A stretch of 64,000 nt of DNA from an uncultured Eubacteriales bacterium (GTDB lineage: Bacteria; Bacillota; Clostridia; Oscillospirales; CAG-382), in the NCBI GenBank assembly GCA_934444645.1, contig CAKSCV010000015.1:4233-68232 (forward strand), written 5' to 3'. Shown here in pieces: positions 1 through 8,282 of the stretch (the first letter of the stretch is position 1; each line of letters begins with the position of its first letter). The translations under genes and the position numbers were made by a program. The notes beneath the pieces are model-generated. The model did not search any database. It was not told the DNA's origin and was given only the letters and a program-made list of their open reading frames with translations.

Positions 1-406
1 CGTCATATTCCTTCGCATTCATTTTTGCAGAGCCGAATTGCGCCGGCGAATAATACAGACCGACCTTGATGTCATATTTTCTGCATGCGTTTGTAAAATC
101 GCGCACAACATCGCCTTTGCCGTCTTTCCACGGTGTGTTTTTCACGGAGTACTCCGTATATGCGGACGGCCAGTTTGCAAAGCCGTCATGATGCTTGCAT
201 ACCAAAATGGCATACCTTGCGCCGCCCTCTTTAACGGTTTTTATCCACTGCTCACAGTCAAGATTGACCGGGTCAAACCGGTCCAGCGGCATTTCCCGCA
301 TATCCCAATCCCGGTGGCCCTCAAAAAAGGTTCGTATTCCAAAATGAAAGAACACGCCCATTTCCCATTTCAAAAATTCTAATTGTTCTTTTCTGATAGC
401 TCTCAT
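1..406 (-). CDS. Alpha-L-fucosidase (GH29), 3'-truncated by window edge
   Basis: The visible N-terminal 135 residues read as the start of a GH29 alpha-L-fucosidase, which removes terminal L-fucose from glycans. Seen directly: an early FFHFGI segment (family pattern for the start of the TIM barrel), the stretch RYAILVCKHHDGFANWPS (family motif with KHHDGF), and VGLYYSP. The start at 406 is preceded by an AAAGGA ribosome site; the ATG five bases upstream runs into a stop at once. There is no signal peptide, so it is probably cytoplasmic. The catalytic nucleophile lies beyond the window. It is co-directional with the SLH-GH99-like operon upstream but separated by about 145 bp with several hairpins, so it may be a separate unit. 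Family call is firm; exact linkage specificity cannot be read. Confidence 0.88.
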   Translation of the reverse strand, partial: MRAIRKEQLEFLKWEMGVFFHFGIRTFFEGHRDWDMREMPLDRFDPVNLDCEQWIKTVKEGGARYAILVCKHHDGFANWPSAYTEYSVKNTPWKDGKGDVVRDFTNACRKYDIKVGLYYSPAQFGSAKMNAKEYD

Positions 407-436
407 AGCATAATATCCTTTCAACAAAAGCGGCAC

Positions 437-472
437 GGCAATCTCCAAAAGCATACACCTTCGGAGATTGCC
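437..472 (-). promoter_or_regulatory. Leader hairpin upstream of fucosidase gene
   Basis: A perfect 10-bp inverted repeat, GGCAATCTCC paired with GGAGATTGCC around a 16-nt loop, sits about 30 bp upstream of the fucosidase start. It is not followed by a T-run on the minus strand, so it is not a simple terminator there; it may be a leader stem or the base of a read-through structure. Confidence 0.4.
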
Positions 473-485
473 AAAAAAAGGAGAG

Positions 486-544
486 ATGGGCTGATTTTCA
501 CCCATTTTGTATGGTCATCCGGCTCTTATTTGAAAGAACCGGAT
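486..544 (-). terminator. Candidate terminator after SLH-GH99-like gene
   Basis: Just past the stop of the 1555-aa gene an 11-bp hairpin (positions 517-544, one G-U pair) is followed by a second short stem at about 487-505 and then a run of seven T on the minus strand (473-479). Together they look like the end of the three-gene operon, though the T-run belongs to the weaker stem, so efficiency is uncertain. Confidence 0.45.
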
Positions 545-550
545 ATTTTG

Positions 551-3500
551 TTAATTTTCGGGCATTTGCTCGGTAATGACAACGTTGTCAAAATAGTAGC
601 CAATGCCTTTTCCGTCGATTGGATCGGAGTAGAAACAGAAATAATCTCCGTTACGTCCGGCACTGTCTTCAGCAACAGTGAAAGTGAAAGTCCAATGCTT
701 CCACGCACCGGCTACAACACCTTCACAGCGTCCGACCACATGGTCATAGACCGTATCTGCGTATCTGGCGTTTGCTAATACAGTGGCTGACAATTCCGAA
801 GGCGGGTTGACATCCGTACCGTGTGCTGCCAACATTACATCCGCGGAAACAGTATATGTTGCTCCCGGCGTGTAATGCATTTTATGAACGGTATAAAGCC
901 ATTTTTCCTTATCCGTATTCGGTAAAGCAAGATAGCAATGGTTATCGGGGTTTGTCGGGTCTTCGACAATTTCAAGCGTTCCGTTGTCCTTGACAAAGCC
1001 GGTTCCGCTGCCTTCCGCGTCGCCGTTAATAATGCCAAATAACTCCTTGTGCTTTTCCTTTTCGGCGGCAAGCTCTGCTTCGCGTTCTTTTTCGGCGGAT
1101 GCTTCGTCATAATCCGGATTTTCAATAAAGCGGATGTAGTCAATATCCATATGACCGTAGGCATTGAACGGGTCAAAACGCAGAGCTGTGATGGTATTCT
1201 TCCATTCCTTGCAGGTGGCAAGATCAACCGTATAGGTTTCCCATTCTCCGCCGGTGTCCTTGGTCTTGAGCCTCACATGGATCGCCTTATTTTCACTCAT
1301 TCCCGGCGACTTGTCGGTAGAAAAGTACATGGTGAGCGTCTGGAGTTTCTCGGAGGTGTAGCTGTAGCGAACGCGCACCTCGAACTTGTTATATTTGCCT
1401 GCAACGAGATTAACAGCATTTTTTTGTTTAAGAGTCGGATCGGAATGTGCCGAAGCCGATTCGCAGGACAAGTAGCCGTCATCGGCTAACAAGCTCATAT
1501 CGCCGCTTGTCCAGCCCTCAGAATCGCCCGAAACGTTGAATTCCCAAGAGCCTTCCACGCGCGATTTTTCAATTTCATCAAAGTAGACCTTATCCGGCGT
1601 TACGAGGACCACATCGCCGGCTTCATTGACCGAATAGGTATAGCCAAGGATATCGCAAAGCGTTTTCATCGGAATCATGGGCAGTCCGTCGGTTGCTTTG
1701 ATCGGCTGTGAGAGCTTTTTCGAAGCACCGTCTACGGTATACGAATCGCTGCCGACCGTAAAGACAACTGTGTGCTTCTTGAAGTTCAAGGTCAGAACGC
1801 CTTTGTCCTTATTCCATTCGTGGAACGCGCCGAGAGCAAAATCAAGGCCGATAGTCGGGTCAAACGGAACAAGACGGTCGCCGTCTGCCGTTTTTTCAGC
1901 CGCAAACGGCAGCTCTTTTTTAAAGCCGTTAATCTCGATGCCCTTGGTGCCGATCACGCTGTTTATTGCATCGCGCTGCAAAAGCTCAATAGACGTTACG
2001 GTGAACGTCGTATCCTCCGTCGCACACGGGTCAAGGCGCATTCCGGTAAGCGTGCCTTTCCAGGTTGCCTTTTTGGCCGGGTCGATAAGGAAGGTTTCGG
2101 CCTCATCAGAGGTTGCTTTCAGGATAAAGGATTTATCCTCCGAGAGATTACCAGCTTCGCTGGTGCGGAAAAACAGCTGGATCACACTGTCCTTGGGCAT
2201 TTTAGCCGTCAGACGAATGGCAATAATATCGCTTGTATCTAAGTTCAGGTCACCAATCGTCGAGAGCGTGATCATCGGGTCATTGTTGGAAGAGATACCG
2301 GTGAAGCCATCTGCTCCGATAACACCGTCACGGATGTTGCCAGTGATATAATCGGAGGCCTTTGCCGCAGCAAAATCAACAGCAGCTGCAGCGATAAGCG
2401 GATCGGATTCCGTATCAATTGCCACATCGTAGCCCTCGCGGCGTAATAACCGTCTGTACTGCGGATAAAGGTGGTTGATACGTTCCTTTTGCGCGTCGGT
2501 CGGAACGGTATTGACAGAAGCGTTTGCCTTTTCGCCGGTAAACACCTCGCGAACGGCGTCGAGATAGCCGAAGCCCTTTTCGTCGGTCGTCGGCATCATA
2601 AACGTGCCTTCGCCGTACTCGTTCCAGGTCGAGAGCATCATGAAATTCTTCTGCCAGCTCTCTTTCGCATACTTCGGCAGATATTCGTCACGCACCCAGG
2701 CAAGAGCCGATTTGAAATCGCTCATACCGGCCATCGGATAGCGTACACGCGCCCAGCCTACGTTGTTGAAGCCGACCGAAACCGTCGGAATATTGTAAAC
2801 GCCTGTGCTTTCGGCGTTATCGGCATAATTCAGGTTCCACTTCTTGTTTTCGTCAAGCTTGTAGCCGCTTGTGCCCCAGTTGTAAGCAAAATTGCCGTCA
2901 TAACCGAGAGCGGCATATTCGCCGACATTCGAGCCGGGACCGACCGAGCCTAAGAAGAGGACGCCGTCATAGCCGAGCTTTTTGACTTCCTCTTCGAGGT
3001 AGTCAAACATAGCTCTTGCCTGCTCCTCGCCGCCGGCGCGGTTCTTGATCGTACCCGAACCGAATACCATGATAAGCGGCTTGTTATCGATGACCATATA
3101 GCGGTCGTCCTTGATCAGGTTTTCAAGGATATACGGCACATAGTCCTTTTTCCACTCTTCAAGACTGGAGGCGGAAGCCGCGTTTGCCGCCTCGAGAATG
3201 GCGCAGAACTTGGTCATATTCGCATATTTTGCGTTCATGAAGCCTTCGTATAAATGCGGATAGCCGTCGTTATCAAGACACACGGAGCCGTTCTTTTTGG
3301 TGAAGAACACGCAGAACGCCTGGAAATCCACGCCATGTTCGACAAGGTACTTGATTTCCCAGTCTGCCGTTTCGGGTCTGCCCTCGTCGTAATAACCGAG
3401 CACCGGCTTGATATCGTCAAACGGCGTAATGCACGACCAGCCCATATGCTTGCCGTTCTGCCACAGCGGGCAGACATTTAAACCGACAATATATTTGTCC

Positions 3501-5218
3501 TCTCCGGCCGGCTTGACAGGCACCGGGACATAATCGGCATGCTCAAAGGTGCGGTAAACGCGCACTTTATCGAGATAAATTCCCGTTTCCGACTTATTTC
3601 CGAAAGACAGTGCGCTGACGCTTGAGGCTTTTGATGCAAACGGAACCGTCTCGGTCTTTCTTCCGTTGACCTTGACAAGCACGGTCTTGCTTGATGTGTC
3701 AAGCTCGAAACGCAGACGATACCAAAGATTTGCAACCGCGTCGGTATAGACCGTCGTGCCGTTAACGGTGAAAACGCCGTCCTTTGCTTCGAATGCCGCC
3801 ACCGCTTCGCCGTCGTGCGTGAGCGTATAGGTGACATTTTCATTCTTCGGGAGAAGCATTTCAAATTCGGCAACGACAGTTCCGCTGACCGCACCGAAAT
3901 ACTTGCCGGCTGTACCTTTTTCAAGCAGCAAGGCATAATCCTTGGCGACCGCGTCGCCCGTCCAATCGAACGGAAGCGCATCCTGCTCATCGTAATCGAA
4001 ATTGTCGTAAACCGCGTAGTTAACAAACATTTCGGTCTTGCCGGGCGTTAACATGCCGGTGCTCTTTTCGGTCGTGGCAAAGCGGAAGTTTAAGATATTC
4101 GCCTTGTCCGCCGAAACCGAAAGCGGATAAGTGCCGCAGTCTTTTTTGTTGATGATTGTATTGCTGCGCAGATTGTCAAGGTCAACCGTTACATAGAACG
4201 TAAAATTGACCGTATCGCCGAGGTCGCACAGTTTGGTATAACTGCCGTCAGCATTTAATAACTGCCATGCGTTATCCTTTATCTCGGCACGGTAGACCGC
4301 ATCGCCGCTGTCATTGCGGTATTCGAGATACACGCCTTCGCCCTTGGCGGAAAACGCGGTATCCAGCGTGACCTTACCGGTCGAGAATTTGTTGAATTCG
4401 CGGATATACGCCGTTCCGGCTTCGGTATCCTTGTCGAACAGCGACGAATAGCCTTCCTCGGCAAGCGTCTTTCGGGGCGTACCGCCGCGGTTATCGAGCA
4501 GCCACCCGGAGGCAATGCCTTCCTTGCTGCCGGACATGGTCGTGCTCTGCGCGAGCAGATACGCGTCGGAATACGAAACCTTGTCAAGCGTCTTGTGAAG
4601 CCGTTTTTCGGGAAGTGCCACCCGGTTGATGATAGCCGCCGCTTCGGCACGGATAATATTTGCATCGGGATTGAACGTGCCGAACGAATCGCTGCCCATA
4701 ACGATACCGGCATTGTACAAAAGAAGCAAGCCGTCGCGGAAGGACGCATCTTCGGGAACGTCGGGAATAGCGGAAACCGTGTTAACGGCCGTAAACCAAT
4801 CCGCAGACATTGCCTTGCGGAACAGTTCGGCTACCTCGCTTCGGGTTGCCGGACGGTCAAAATCGGCGGCGGTGAATTCATCCGCGATAATTCCGGCAGT
4901 CTTGGCATAAGAAACATATTTGGCATACCATTCGCCGGAAGCATCCGGAATGGTTTCGTTCAAATACAGCGCGTGTGCGCGTGAAGCCATGGTAATCGCT
5001 TCGGCTACCGTGACGTTTCCGTTCGGCGCGAACAAATTCGAGCCGATTCCGTTCATTAAGCCAAGCTCATACGCGCCTGCCACCTCGGAGGCATACCATT
5101 CAGTGACCGGAATGTCGGTAAACAGCTCCGGCGTATAGGTGTTGGTTTTTTCAAACGCCGCGCCGGCACTTGCCGTAAGGGCAAGCGCAACAGCAGCAGC
5201 GGCAAAGATTTTTTTCAT
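551..5218 (-). CDS. SLH-anchored GH99/WbsX-like surface glycosidase, 1555 aa
   Basis: A giant exported surface protein. Signal peptide residues 1-20 (MKK, Ala-rich core). Three S-layer-homology domains at about 30-205 should anchor it to the cell-wall polymer. Two beta-sandwich, LamG/CBM-like regions follow (about 220-560). A GH99-like/glycosyltransferase WbsX-type domain spans about 570-920; seen are LGYYDEG, SVGFNNVGW and the motif WNEYGEG near residue 866. A CBM-like domain (about 945-1085), a copper-amine-oxidase-N-like stalk (about 1090-1206), another CBM-like domain and a C-terminal CBM4/9-like domain (about 1390-1553) complete it. AAAGGAG lies 9 nt before the ATG. It is third in an operon with the 44-aa and 851-aa genes (gaps 32 and 15 nt). 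The paralogue at 47954-52588 has the same order of domains. The substrate is unknown; endo-acting alpha-mannan or N-glycan cleavage is only a family-based guess, as WbsX domains also occur in glycosyltransferase contexts. Confidence 0.82.
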   Translation of the reverse strand: MKKIFAAAAVALALTASAGAAFEKTNTYTPELFTDIPVTEWYASEVAGAYELGLMNGIGSNLFAPNGNVTVAEAITMASRAHALYLNETIPDASGEWYAKYVSYAKTAGIIADEFTAADFDRPATRSEVAELFRKAMSADWFTAVNTVSAIPDVPEDASFRDGLLLLYNAGIVMGSDSFGTFNPDANIIRAEAAAIINRVALPEKRLHKTLDKVSYSDAYLLAQSTTMSGSKEGIASGWLLDNRGGTPRKTLAEEGYSSLFDKDTEAGTAYIREFNKFSTGKVTLDTAFSAKGEGVYLEYRNDSGDAVYRAEIKDNAWQLLNADGSYTKLCDLGDTVNFTFYVTVDLDNLRSNTIINKKDCGTYPLSVSADKANILNFRFATTEKSTGMLTPGKTEMFVNYAVYDNFDYDEQDALPFDWTGDAVAKDYALLLEKGTAGKYFGAVSGTVVAEFEMLLPKNENVTYTLTHDGEAVAAFEAKDGVFTVNGTTVYTDAVANLWYRLRFELDTSSKTVLVKVNGRKTETVPFASKASSVSALSFGNKSETGIYLDKVRVYRTFEHADYVPVPVKPAGEDKYIVGLNVCPLWQNGKHMGWSCITPFDDIKPVLGYYDEGRPETADWEIKYLVEHGVDFQAFCVFFTKKNGSVCLDNDGYPHLYEGFMNAKYANMTKFCAILEAANAASASSLEEWKKDYVPYILENLIKDDRYMVIDNKPLIMVFGSGTIKNRAGGEEQARAMFDYLEEEVKKLGYDGVLFLGSVGPGSNVGEYAALGYDGNFAYNWGTSGYKLDENKKWNLNYADNAESTGVYNIPTVSVGFNNVGWARVRYPMAGMSDFKSALAWVRDEYLPKYAKESWQKNFMMLSTWNEYGEGTFMMPTTDEKGFGYLDAVREVFTGEKANASVNTVPTDAQKERINHLYPQYRRLLRREGYDVAIDTESDPLIAAAAVDFAAAKASDYITGNIRDGVIGADGFTGISSNNDPMITLSTIGDLNLDTSDIIAIRLTAKMPKDSVIQLFFRTSEAGNLSEDKSFILKATSDEAETFLIDPAKKATWKGTLTGMRLDPCATEDTTFTVTSIELLQRDAINSVIGTKGIEINGFKKELPFAAEKTADGDRLVPFDPTIGLDFALGAFHEWNKDKGVLTLNFKKHTVVFTVGSDSYTVDGASKKLSQPIKATDGLPMIPMKTLCDILGYTYSVNEAGDVVLVTPDKVYFDEIEKSRVEGSWEFNVSGDSEGWTSGDMSLLADDGYLSCESASAHSDPTLKQKNAVNLVAGKYNKFEVRVRYSYTSEKLQTLTMYFSTDKSPGMSENKAIHVRLKTKDTGGEWETYTVDLATCKEWKNTITALRFDPFNAYGHMDIDYIRFIENPDYDEASAEKEREAELAAEKEKHKELFGIINGDAEGSGTGFVKDNGTLEIVEDPTNPDNHCYLALPNTDKEKWLYTVHKMHYTPGATYTVSADVMLAAHGTDVNPPSELSATVLANARYADTVYDHVVGRCEGVVAGAWKHWTFTFTVAEDSAGRNGDYFCFYSDPIDGKGIGYYFDNVVITEQMPEN

Positions 5219-5250
5219 TCAGGTTCTCCTTTGCTTTTGTGCGAAAACGG

Positions 5251-5385
5251 TTAAAAGAGTTCATCCACATCAATATCCCGGTCGGAATCACCATATTCAT
5301 CGTCGGGAAGTTCCGCCGAGGTCAGAAGTTCTTCCTCTGCTTCAAGGCGGAGGTTTTCCATTTTCGGCGTTTGGTAAAATTTCAT
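5251..5385 (-). CDS. Small acidic protein, 44 aa, within surface-protein operon
   Basis: A short gene lying between two large exported-protein genes, 15 nt after the stop of the 851-aa gene and 32 nt before the 1555-aa gene. It starts MKFYQTPKMENLRLEAEEEL, continues with LLTSAELPDDE and ends with a very acidic tail (DSDRDIDVDELF). GAGGG lies about 7 nt before the ATG. No signal peptide, no membrane segment, no cysteine. Its pattern (short K/Y-x-x-P-x-M/I head, acidic middle, then I/L-x-TS) resembles short uncharacterised peptides found beside exported proteins in Clostridia; that resemblance is from memory and the function is unknown. Ribosome site, tight spacing and the intact frame support that it is expressed. 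Confidence 0.7.
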   Translation of the reverse strand: MKFYQTPKMENLRLEAEEELLTSAELPDDEYGDSDRDIDVDELF

Positions 5386-5400
5386 GGCTTTTCCCTCGCT

Positions 5401-7956
5401 TTATTCCATCGTTAATTCGGCTTTGTCAAGAACATCCTGTGCCAATTTCTTTTCAGCCTCCGAAGCGTTTTCGTTGGCTAACAGCCGTGCGGCAGCATCC
5501 TTCATGGACGCCATTTTGGACTCGCCGTAATAATAGGTGTCGCCGATCTTGACATACGAACGTGCGACGATCGGCACTCTGTAACGGGTTGCATACGTCA
5601 CGCCGCGCCACGTATACGGTTTATCAAGTCCGACCATCACAGCCGTAAAATACCAGCCGGGCTTGCCGTAAGACCCGAACGGCGTTTCGCCGTCATCGGT
5701 GAGAACGGTTTTGTTCAAGGCGCCGCCTTTGATGTAGTTGCGGCCGCCGACAAAATTAATGCCCACTTCGTTATCGGTCGTACCGGAGAAGTTTACCGAT
5801 TCCGTATCACCGAAGGCATCCGGAAGAACAAGGTATTCGTTCGCCGTTGCTTCGTCAATTCCGTTGTCGGCACGTGTGACCAGGAAGCCGTATTCCGATG
5901 CAGCATTATGCATTGCCGCACTGACAAATCCGGCAAAGCGGATTCCTGTGCCTTTTGCGCTGACGCGAATCGAATTCTTGTCCGAGGTATTGGGTTCTTC
6001 CGGTGTAAAGGCTTTGATAACGATATCCTTGTACGCGAGCGGAATGGCTGTGGCTGTCGTATAGACTTCGTTTGATCCTTCAACCGTGTAGGCAGCACTG
6101 CCTAAAAGAGTCAGATCCGGGGTGTATTCGGTTTTCAAGCCGTCAACGTAAACAACCGTTTCTGTGCTGTCTGCTGCGATATAGGTGACTTTATAGTAAG
6201 GAATGATTTTGCAGTTATCGATGTAACAATAGTTTGTAGCACCGGTATAGTATTCGGTCGGAGTGGCGCTCATGCCGCAAGTAAAGGCGAAGTTGCGGAA
6301 ACGTGCCGAAAGCAACCATTTTTGGCTATCACTAACATTGAGTTTCGAGTTGGTGACAGTACCCCATTTTGAAGTCCATCTCACATCCGCACCAGCTCCG
6401 TTACTGTACTGTGCTGCGCGAATATTGCCATCAACAGCATAAACGCCTGTGGTACTCGACGCAATCGTATCCTGAACAAAATAAATAGGTCTGTCTGCGT
6501 CACCGTTCACCGCGCCAAGGCTCGTAGTGGTCAACCGATGCCAGGTGTCGGTCTGACGAACAGCATAGCCGTCTTTCAGCGGGTCTTTGGTAAGAATCCA
6601 ACCCGCGGTTTCCGACCACGTTGTATCGGCAAACGCTCTGTTTAGATCGTCCTGAGTAATATTTTCGAAATCGAAAGCAGCCGTTGTACCGGTAATCAGA
6701 TTAAGGCCGGGCTTGTATTCCGTACCGCCGTAAAGACGGATCACCTTTTCGATTTCCGTTCCGGTGAGCTCGCCGCCCATGGTTGCTTTTACGGTCACCA
6801 CACCGGCATAGCCTGTCGGCTCAACGGTAACAGTCCGCTTATCTTCGGAAACCGTGACGAGTGCATCGGAATAACCGGTGTCGATCTGCCAGTCGGCTAC
6901 GGTATAGCCTTCGGAAACAGTGATCGTTGCGGTTTCTTTCTTATCGTTGGCGGCTGCACGAAGAACACTCGACGAAAGAGAGAGCGGTTCAAACTCTTCG
7001 CCCAAAACCGGATAAAGAACAAGGTCTTCATTGTTCAAAGCAAACGAGGTCTGCGCTTCGGTCGCGTTCGGCTCGGTCGACCAGCCGAGGCAGCGGCGGT
7101 ATTTGCCGCCCTCGATGTTGAAGATCGGCGCATAATCCGGCGTGAAGCTTGTCATGACCGTTCCTTCGCTGTCACGGAGGAAGTATGCGCTTGAATTGAC
7201 ATTGCCGTCCGCACCGTGATAGGTAACTCTGTAGTACGGGATAATGCTGTAGTTATCGATGTAGAGGTAGCAGTAGCTGCTCGGGTACACACCGCGCTCA
7301 GAGCTTGCACTTAAGCCAATGGCAAGTCCTTTGAAATTTCCACTAAAGGCCCAATAAGCAGGATCATACCCGGACGTATCTCTTGAGATAACGACCTCGC
7401 CTGTCAGTCTCTGCCAGCTGCCGACTTCAAAAGACGGTCTCACTTTAATAGCAGCCTTGTCGGCAGCTGCGTTCGCGTATAAAATCAAAGCAGGGTTAGC
7501 TCCGCTGACTTTATTAGCGCCAAGCGCATCAACCGCCCATTCAAAAGGACGTTCTTTTTCGTATGTGTTTCCTGCAAAATTCACACTGGTAAGAGCCTGC
7601 CAGGCCTTTGCCTGACGAAGCGTCTTTCCTTTGCTTCCATCCACAGGATCATCCGTCAGTTCCCATGTAACAACGGTCTCTTGTGTAGTGCCGTCTACAT
7701 AGCTGTAGTTGAACAGACCACTAAGCGCGTCTATAGTCTCAACCTCAAAGCCAAACGGCTCAGTGGTACCGGTCAGAATATTCAAACCGGGTTTGGTGGA
7801 TACAACAGCCGAAAGTGCGGCTGTTTCTTTTATTGCTTCGGTTTGCTCTGCGGCTGTTTCTACCGTTTCCGGCGAAAACGCGGAAGCAGTAAAGACGAGA
7901 GCCGTCGTACAGAAAGCGGCAAACAGGCATTTTAACAGGTTTTTCGTGTGTTTCAT
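5401..7956 (-). CDS. Secreted modular CBM/InlB-like protein, 851 aa
   Basis: Exported protein with a signal peptide (MKHTKNLLK, hydrophobic core, AFS) followed by a segment FSPETVETAAE that recurs almost unchanged in the 1274-aa protein. Two homologous modules beginning KPGLN-I/L-xTGTT and ending IDN-x-x-IIPYY-x-VTY (about residues 52-245 and 410-615) look like carbohydrate-binding beta-sandwiches. An InlB/Flg_new-like unit (LGWSTEP, about 245-315) and an Ig-like unit (about 317-405) lie between. The C-terminal about 190 residues (from SIRVSAKGTGIRF) form a domain shared with the 1274-aa and 976-aa proteins. No catalytic domain was recognised, so binding or adhesion is more likely than hydrolysis. 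First gene of the operon; AAAGGAG lies 9 nt before ATG. A divergent AraC regulator probably controls it. Confidence 0.8.
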   Translation of the reverse strand: MKHTKNLLKCLFAAFCTTALVFTASAFSPETVETAAEQTEAIKETAALSAVVSTKPGLNILTGTTEPFGFEVETIDALSGLFNYSYVDGTTQETVVTWELTDDPVDGSKGKTLRQAKAWQALTSVNFAGNTYEKERPFEWAVDALGANKVSGANPALILYANAAADKAAIKVRPSFEVGSWQRLTGEVVISRDTSGYDPAYWAFSGNFKGLAIGLSASSERGVYPSSYCYLYIDNYSIIPYYRVTYHGADGNVNSSAYFLRDSEGTVMTSFTPDYAPIFNIEGGKYRRCLGWSTEPNATEAQTSFALNNEDLVLYPVLGEEFEPLSLSSSVLRAAANDKKETATITVSEGYTVADWQIDTGYSDALVTVSEDKRTVTVEPTGYAGVVTVKATMGGELTGTEIEKVIRLYGGTEYKPGLNLITGTTAAFDFENITQDDLNRAFADTTWSETAGWILTKDPLKDGYAVRQTDTWHRLTTTSLGAVNGDADRPIYFVQDTIASSTTGVYAVDGNIRAAQYSNGAGADVRWTSKWGTVTNSKLNVSDSQKWLLSARFRNFAFTCGMSATPTEYYTGATNYCYIDNCKIIPYYKVTYIAADSTETVVYVDGLKTEYTPDLTLLGSAAYTVEGSNEVYTTATAIPLAYKDIVIKAFTPEEPNTSDKNSIRVSAKGTGIRFAGFVSAAMHNAASEYGFLVTRADNGIDEATANEYLVLPDAFGDTESVNFSGTTDNEVGINFVGGRNYIKGGALNKTVLTDDGETPFGSYGKPGWYFTAVMVGLDKPYTWRGVTYATRYRVPIVARSYVKIGDTYYYGESKMASMKDAAARLLANENASEAEKKLAQDVLDKAELTME

Positions 7957-8011
7957 TGCTTTTGTCTCCTTTTCAGTAATTTAAATTTGTTTTTCGCCTT
8001 TATATTTACAT

Positions 8012-8038
8012 TTATCATATAAATATACCATATGATAA
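8012..8038. promoter_or_regulatory. Inverted repeat, candidate AraC operator
   Basis: TTATCATAT, nine bases, ATATGATAA: a perfect 9-bp inverted repeat located 56-82 bp upstream of the 851-aa gene and about 245 bp upstream of the divergent AraC gene. No clear -35/-10 pair was found for the minus-strand operon, as expected for an activator-dependent promoter. Assignment to AraC is inference. Confidence 0.4.
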
Positions 8039-8220
8039 CGGAACCGGCACGAATTTTATTCAAACACGGAACAAATTGTAATAAATTTGCAGTCCGCTTA
8101 CTTGGAAGTGTTACTTTATATAAAAATAATATCAAACGGAACGGTCGTTTTCAAGTCACTTATCCTGCATATTCCATGGAAAAATATACAAATTCAACCA
8201 TTATTATCCCAACGCAGCCG

Positions 8221-8249
8221 TTGACAAACCGGGCATATTAGGATATAAT
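8221..8249 (+). promoter_or_regulatory. Consensus sigma-A promoter of AraC gene
   Basis: TTGACA (8221-8226), 17-nt spacer, TATAAT (8244-8249): both hexamers match consensus exactly. The AraC start codon is 34 nt past the -10 box, with a GGAGGG ribosome site. Confidence 0.85.
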
Positions 8250-8282
8250 ATACAAAAAGATTCGCAGACAGGAGGGAGAAAG

